A DNA stretch of 7,719 nucleotides from Arthrobacter sp. (lineage in GTDB: Bacteria; Actinomycetota; Actinomycetes; Actinomycetales; Micrococcaceae), in assembly GCA_025464925.1 (NCBI GenBank), contig JAODMS010000031.1, positions 1-7,719 on the forward strand, given 5' to 3'. Every line of letters begins with the position of its first letter. Positions within the stretch are counted from its first letter, which is position 1. Position numbers and translations under genes: made by a program. Positions 5,142-7,719 of the stretch are shown in pieces. The notes beneath the pieces were generated by a model. That model saw only the letters and a program-made list of their open reading frames with translations, was not told the origin of the DNA and made no database searches.

Positions 5142-5681
5142 ATGACGGAAGAGCAGACGAGCGGGGACGAGAAAAAGCCCGCCGCAAGTGCCCTGGAAAT
5201 TAAGGCGCTGGCCCATCCGCTGCGCCTGAGGATTCTGCGCCTGTGCGGGCTGCACGAACTGACCAACAAGCAACTCGCCGACCGGCTGGGCCAGGATCCG
5301 GGGACGATGCTCTATCACGTGCGGCAATTGCTCTCAACCGGATTCCTTGAACCCGCCGGGGTCCGCATGGGAGAGAGCGGTGCGCTGGAGAAGCCGTATC
5401 GTTCCACGGGGCGGTCGTGGAATCTGGACACGGCACTGCGTGAAGCTGGTCCGGGCGGTCCACTGGCACCGGTCGAGGCGTTTCGGGAAGAGCTGACGGA
5501 AGCAGGGCCGGATGCGCTTGCCAGCCTCTCACGCTTCGTACTGCACCTCTCCGAGGGAGACGCTGAGGACCTTATCTCGCGCATCTACGCTGTGCTGAGC
5601 GAATACACCGACAGCGACCGGCAACGATCGGACGAGCCCGCATACGGCGGCATCTTTGTCCTTCACCGGTCGTCAGACTAG
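5142..5681 (+). CDS. ArsR-family winged-helix transcriptional regulator
   Basis: The 179-residue product has an N-terminal winged helix-turn-helix: IKALAHPLRLRILRLC (20-35), the recognition part LTNKQLADRLGQDPGTMLYHVRQL (40-63), and a wing through LEKPYRSTG (82-90). LAHPLRLRIL and the LYHV-RQL recognition helix are hallmarks of the ArsR/HTH_20 group. The Cys-rich ELCVCDL metal-binding motif of classic ArsR is absent; the only Cys visible in the domain is Cys35. The extra acidic C-terminal half (about 100-179) is longer than in metal sensors. It therefore more likely responds to an organic ligand or another signal through that domain. Divergence from the exporter gene with a shared palindrome supports a role as local repressor and autoregulator. 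There is no Shine-Dalgarno sequence. Confidence 0.85.
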   Translation: MTEEQTSGDEKKPAASALEIKALAHPLRLRILRLCGLHELTNKQLADRLGQDPGTMLYHVRQLLSTGFLEPAGVRMGESGALEKPYRSTGRSWNLDTALREAGPGGPLAPVEAFREELTEAGPDALASLSRFVLHLSEGDAEDLISRIYAVLSEYTDSDRQRSDEPAYGGIFVLHRSSD

Positions 5682-5753
5682 GTCACCGCCCGCTTCAAGG
5701 CCGAGCAGACAGGGCTGCACGCGCCAAATAGTGTTGTTAGATGTGCGCCAGAT

Positions 5754-5784
5754 GCCGCTATGATCCCCAGATTTGGGCAGCGGC
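5754..5784 (+). terminator. Compound hairpin after the ArsR-like gene
   Basis: GCCGC (5754-5758) pairs with GCGGC (5780-5784), and inside it CCCA (5766-5769) pairs with TGGG (5774-5777). The structure lies about 70 bases after the regulator stop codon and may end its transcript. No U-tract follows, and its right side overlaps the start of repeat copy 2. Confidence 0.3.
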
Positions 5785-5831
5785 GGGGGAGTGTCCCGCC
5801 AAGGGTGTCCCGGTTCCAAGGAATTGAGACA
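5778..5831. repeat. Flanking palindromic repeat, copy 2
   Basis: CAGCGGCGGGGGAG (5778-5791) precedes an imperfect 26-bp palindrome at 5806-5831: arms TGTCCCGGTTCC and GGAATTGAGACA around AA. Nine positions pair by Watson-Crick rules and two as G-T. It is a direct repeat of the unit at 3691-3740; the gap between the G-rich block and the palindrome differs by one base. The two copies bracket the MFS-ArsR pair. Confidence 0.75.
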
Positions 5832-5898
5832 GTGAAACGGCCTTAGCTCCCGCACATGGTCAATTGCGAAACCTGTGGGACCCGAGGTTTCCGTTCGG

Positions 5899-6396
5899 TT
5901 AAGCCTGCGAGTTTCCTTTCGGCCATATCGTGGCGACTAAGGCTAGGGCCGCCAGTGCGACCGCGCTGATCGCGTAGAGCACCATGCCCCACGGGGCGTG
6001 ATCGCCTCCGTGCGTTGCAAATGCGTCAGCTATGCCCATGCCGGCAGGGAACGCGGCAAACCAGTGGGACGGCGCGGCGAGGACGAGAAGTAGTAGGTCC
6101 AGTGCCAGGACGTCCTTCACTCGGGATTTCGGTCGGATAAGCGCGCGGAGCAAGACCAGGGCCGCCAGCCCGAATCCGATAATTGCCCAGGCAATCACCG
6201 TCGGGGCAGCAAGGGATTCGTTGGCTTGATCGAGACCGGCATGGATTTCCTCCAGCGTCGCCCCCGGTACGGCCGCCAGTGGATTCCACACCAGAATCTG
6301 CAGCGTGCCCGCGACAACGTACGCCGCGATCAGAATCAGCCCCACGATCGCAAGAAAGATGGCACGCCGCTGCTGACTAAACACACTGTTCCCCAT
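5899..6396 (-). CDS. Four-helix integral membrane protein, unknown function
   Basis: The 165-residue product has four hydrophobic segments at about 13-35, 64-86, 96-118 and 136-158. It has a short basic N-terminus (QQRRA) and a polar loop (about 43-63) between helices 1 and 2. Basic clusters at RPKSRVK (88-94) and after helix 4 suggest both termini are cytoplasmic. HWFAAFPAG (111-119) and HGGDHAPWG (129-137) add several His residues near helices 3 and 4, but I see no known cofactor motif. I do not recognise the family. The ATG at 6396 has no ribosome-binding site but has TAGGCT 6 bases upstream, which supports this start. It is convergent with the ArsR-like gene, so it is not obviously part of the efflux module. 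Confidence 0.75.
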   Translation of the reverse strand: MGNSVFSQQRRAIFLAIVGLILIAAYVVAGTLQILVWNPLAAVPGATLEEIHAGLDQANESLAAPTVIAWAIIGFGLAALVLLRALIRPKSRVKDVLALDLLLLVLAAPSHWFAAFPAGMGIADAFATHGGDHAPWGMVLYAISAVALAALALVATIWPKGNSQA

Positions 6397-6402
6397 GCCG
6401 GA

Positions 6403-6408
6403 AGCCTA
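6403..6408 (-). promoter_or_regulatory. -10 element for a leaderless membrane-protein transcript
   Basis: On the minus strand TAGGCT is followed by 6 bases and the ATG at 6396, again without a Shine-Dalgarno sequence. The -35 region is not recognisable. Confidence 0.4.
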
Positions 6409-6536
6409 TAAGAAACAACGGGGAAGAGGGGACTGGTTGTGACAGTCCTAGTGGGCTCCGTTCAGACTGGCATATTCAACCGCAGGGAAAGACAACTGTA
6501 GGCAGGATCCGGAAACCACTACCAAGGAATTGGAAT

Positions 6537-7226
6537 ATGACCTGTGAGTCGTCGGCCCTTGCAGAAAGACTAAAGTTTCAAGAAATCACTACCGGTCTTT
6601 GGGAAACTGCAAGGAATGATGGGGCGCAGATGGAGCTTAATGCACTGATTAGCAACCATGGAACTACCACGGGCTACGCTGCGGGGTGCCGGTGCGATGA
6701 ATGTAAAGCCGCACGACGCGCCTACCTGGCCGCATACAAAGCGAAGAAGGCGCAAGCAGGCGACTACAGGCACGGCACCATGTCCGGGTACACCTCCGGG
6801 TGCCGGTGCGATGAATGCAAAAACGCTCAACGCGCGTACATGACGACGTACCGAGCACAGTTAGCGGACTCGGGCGACTACAGCCACGGCATCATGTCCG
6901 GGTACACCTCCGGGTGCCGGTGCGATGAGTGCGCCCGGGCGCAGTGCGACTATATGATGCAGCGGAACTACGGTCTCACTGCTGACGAATACGATGCCAT
7001 GCTTGTGTACCAAGGCGGCCTGTGCGCCTCATGCGGTCAAGAACCAGACAACAAGAGGGGCTTCCATATTGATCATGATCATGACACGGGCGTTGTTAGG
7101 TCCCTTCTCTGTCCCGGGTGCAATGTTGCTTTCGGTTTTCTCCGCGAGGATCCTCAGCGAATCCAGGCTCTGCTGAATTATGCGCTGCTGTGCGCCAGCC
7201 CATCACGCAAAGGGGAAGTCCGATAG
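6537..7226 (+). CDS. HNH endonuclease (endonuclease VII type) with three Cys-rich repeats
   Basis: The 229-residue protein ends in a recombination-endonuclease-VII-like HNH domain: YGLTADEYDAML (145-156), a first knuckle CASC (163-166), the active-site core H177-I-D-H-D-H182, and a second knuckle CPGC plus Asn (192-196). Such enzymes use a metal ion to cut DNA, often branched DNA, and are common in phages. Before it lie three tandem 38-residue repeats starting at residues 41, 79 and 117, each with HGxxxGYxxGCRCDEC followed by a basic, Tyr-rich helix. The Cys positions 51/53/56, 89/91/94 and 127/129/132 keep the exact spacing and probably bind metal and DNA. The ATG at 6537 has AAGGA 8 bases upstream. 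Residues 1-40 match no repeat and have lower third-position GC, so the ATG at 6630 is a possible alternative start. It may be a phage or mobile-element gene. Confidence 0.85.
   Translation: MTCESSALAERLKFQEITTGLWETARNDGAQMELNALISNHGTTTGYAAGCRCDECKAARRAYLAAYKAKKAQAGDYRHGTMSGYTSGCRCDECKNAQRAYMTTYRAQLADSGDYSHGIMSGYTSGCRCDECARAQCDYMMQRNYGLTADEYDAMLVYQGGLCASCGQEPDNKRGFHIDHDHDTGVVRSLLCPGCNVAFGFLREDPQRIQALLNYALLCASPSRKGEVR
6660..6960 (+). repeat. Three tandem 114-bp coding repeats
   Basis: The nucleotide repeats under the Cys-rich units have an exact 114-base period; for example GGGTGCCGGTGCGATGAATG lies at 6684-6703 and 6798-6817. Units 2 and 3 share a run of about 34 identical bases starting at 6781 and 6895. 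This near-identity suggests recent duplication of unit 2 or 3, or ongoing homogenisation. Confidence 0.8.
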
Positions 7227-7510
7227 ATATGGCGCTGCCAGTGCAAACGACTTCGAAAAACGACACACGTGGCATTTTTCGAGCTCCTCTGCACGGAATA
7301 TTCGAAGGCGCCTGCACAACTCAGCTGCCCCAGGAGATGGTCTCCTCTGCCGATCGAGAGCCGTCTCTATCTGATCACCGCAGACTGATCCGTCCCCCGG
7401 CCTAAGGCCCTTCCCTATATGAGTGCACGGGGGTAGCTTGACTTTTGTTCAGCAGCGCCCACTCCCGTGGGTAGTGCGCGCAAACCCATCGCAATCCTCA
7501 GGAGCCCGCA
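7227..7510. other. Intergenic region after the HNH gene
   Basis: I see no convincing gene. The stretch contains a weak A/T-rich hairpin at 7253-7282, a GGCCTAAGGCC palindrome at 7399-7409 and a small CCCAC/GTGGG hairpin near 7469. A TTGACT hexamer at 7438-7443 could be a -35, but no -10 lies at the right distance. Open frames here overlap the HNH 3' end out of phase and are not supported. Confidence 0.45.
7253..7282. terminator. Possible bidirectional terminator
   Basis: TCGAAAAA (7253-7260) and TTTTTCGA (7275-7282) form a perfect 8-bp inverted repeat with a 14-base loop, 27 bases after the HNH stop codon. The T-run falls inside the right arm rather than after it, so this would be an unusual, weak terminator. 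Confidence 0.35.
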
Positions 7511-7719
7511 ATGGCACTCTTACTCATATTGCACCGTGTTGCCGACTACGACGCCTGGCGAGAGGTCTACGATTCCGTGGCAGACATGCCGGCATTCAGT
7601 GAAATAACCAGCGAGTCCGTGCACCGCATGGTTGATGATCCGAACAACGTTCTCGTGCTTCACTACTTCGATTCCGTCGACCAGGCCCGCGCCTTCACGA
7701 CCCTCCCGGAACTGAAGGA
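7511..7719 (+). CDS. Small dimeric alpha/beta-barrel-like protein, 5' part (cut by window edge)
   Basis: An ATG preceded by AGGAG with 6-base spacing opens MALLLILHRVADYDAWREVY. It continues for 69 residues to the window edge without a stop. The pattern of a first strand, V-x-D-Y-D-x-W, then SVHRMVDDPNNVLVLHYF and a helix DQARAFTTLPELK resembles small ferredoxin-like dimeric barrel proteins related to antibiotic biosynthesis monooxygenases and stress-responsive proteins (usually about 95-110 residues). Such proteins are cytoplasmic dimers with varied or unknown substrates. Family placement is by fold pattern only, and the missing C-terminus prevents a firmer call. It is the only gene here with an ideal ribosome-binding site next to normal codon usage, suggesting it may be native chromosomal DNA. 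Confidence 0.6.
   Translation, partial: MALLLILHRVADYDAWREVYDSVADMPAFSEITSESVHRMVDDPNNVLVLHYFDSVDQARAFTTLPELK

Larger units (their letters stand above)
5682..5898. other. Convergent intergenic region holding repeat copy 2
   Basis: This space lies between the 3' ends of the ArsR-like gene and the minus-strand membrane protein gene. It holds a compound hairpin at 5754-5784 and the second copy of the flanking repeat at 5778-5831. I see no gene in it. Confidence 0.55.

Noticed and set aside
5068..5187. Upstream extension of the MFS frame to an ATG at 5187
   Set aside because: It would cover the whole divergent promoter region and the start of the regulator gene; the added residues do not resemble an MFS N-terminus.
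5733..5763. Possible promoter TTGTTA...TATGAT in the space after the regulator
   Set aside because: A 19-base spacer, overlap with a hairpin and no downstream plus-strand gene before 6537.
6520..6533. CCAAGGAATTG upstream of the HNH gene, shared with repeat copy 2
   Set aside because: The palindromic arms are absent here, and the AAGGA is explained as the ribosome-binding site of the HNH gene.
1..7719. CRISPR array, tRNA or rRNA genes
   Set aside because: No regularly spaced repeat-spacer pattern and no cloverleaf or ribosomal sequence recognised; the only tandem repeats are the coding repeats of the HNH gene.

Overview
This 7.7-kb window is GC-rich and looks like accessory DNA from a high-GC Gram-positive bacterium (actinobacterium), probably from the Arthrobacter/Micrococcaceae side. 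The evidence is codon usage, the types of small proteins present, the IS30-type transposase remnant, and many start codons that sit just downstream of a -10-like element with no Shine-Dalgarno sequence. The genus is inference; no rRNA or tRNA gene is present to confirm it.

Layout, left to right. Bases 1-271 hold no convincing gene, only hairpins and a strong palindrome. On the minus strand follow a small SGNH hydrolase (272-799), a doubtful 67-residue ORF with a strong ribosome-binding site (848-1051), and a gene for a small zinc-ribbon-like protein broken by an apparent one-base deletion (1129-1322). On the plus strand follow a 154-residue uncharacterised protein (1615-2079), a GNAT acetyltransferase (2160-2735), a truncated IS30-family transposase tail (about 2757-2915) and a TmrB-like P-loop protein (2997-3521). 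A divergent pair comes next: an MFS exporter of the DHA3/MFS_3 type (minus, 3817-5067) and a winged-helix ArsR-like regulator (plus, 5142-5681). Then come a four-helix membrane protein (minus, 5899-6396), an HNH endonuclease of the endonuclease VII type preceded by three exact 38-residue Cys-rich repeats (plus, 6537-7226), and the start of a small dimeric alpha/beta-barrel-like protein cut by the window edge (from 7511).

How the parts fit. The exporter and its regulator form a self-contained efflux module. A perfect ATTCAAG-GGGG-CTTGAAT palindrome between them supplies a TTGAAT -35-like hexamer to each divergent promoter, so one bound repressor could close both. The module is bracketed by two direct copies of a roughly 50-bp repeat whose core is an imperfect 26-bp palindrome centred on AA. 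Together with the IS30 remnant, the frameshifted gene, the phage-like endonuclease and the unrelated resistance-type genes (GNAT, TmrB-like, MFS), this suggests a patchwork built by mobile-element activity.

No complete known defence or biosynthetic system is visible. The points most worth a second look are the repeat pair around the efflux module, the shared operator-promoter, the run of predicted leaderless genes, and the three-repeat HNH protein.
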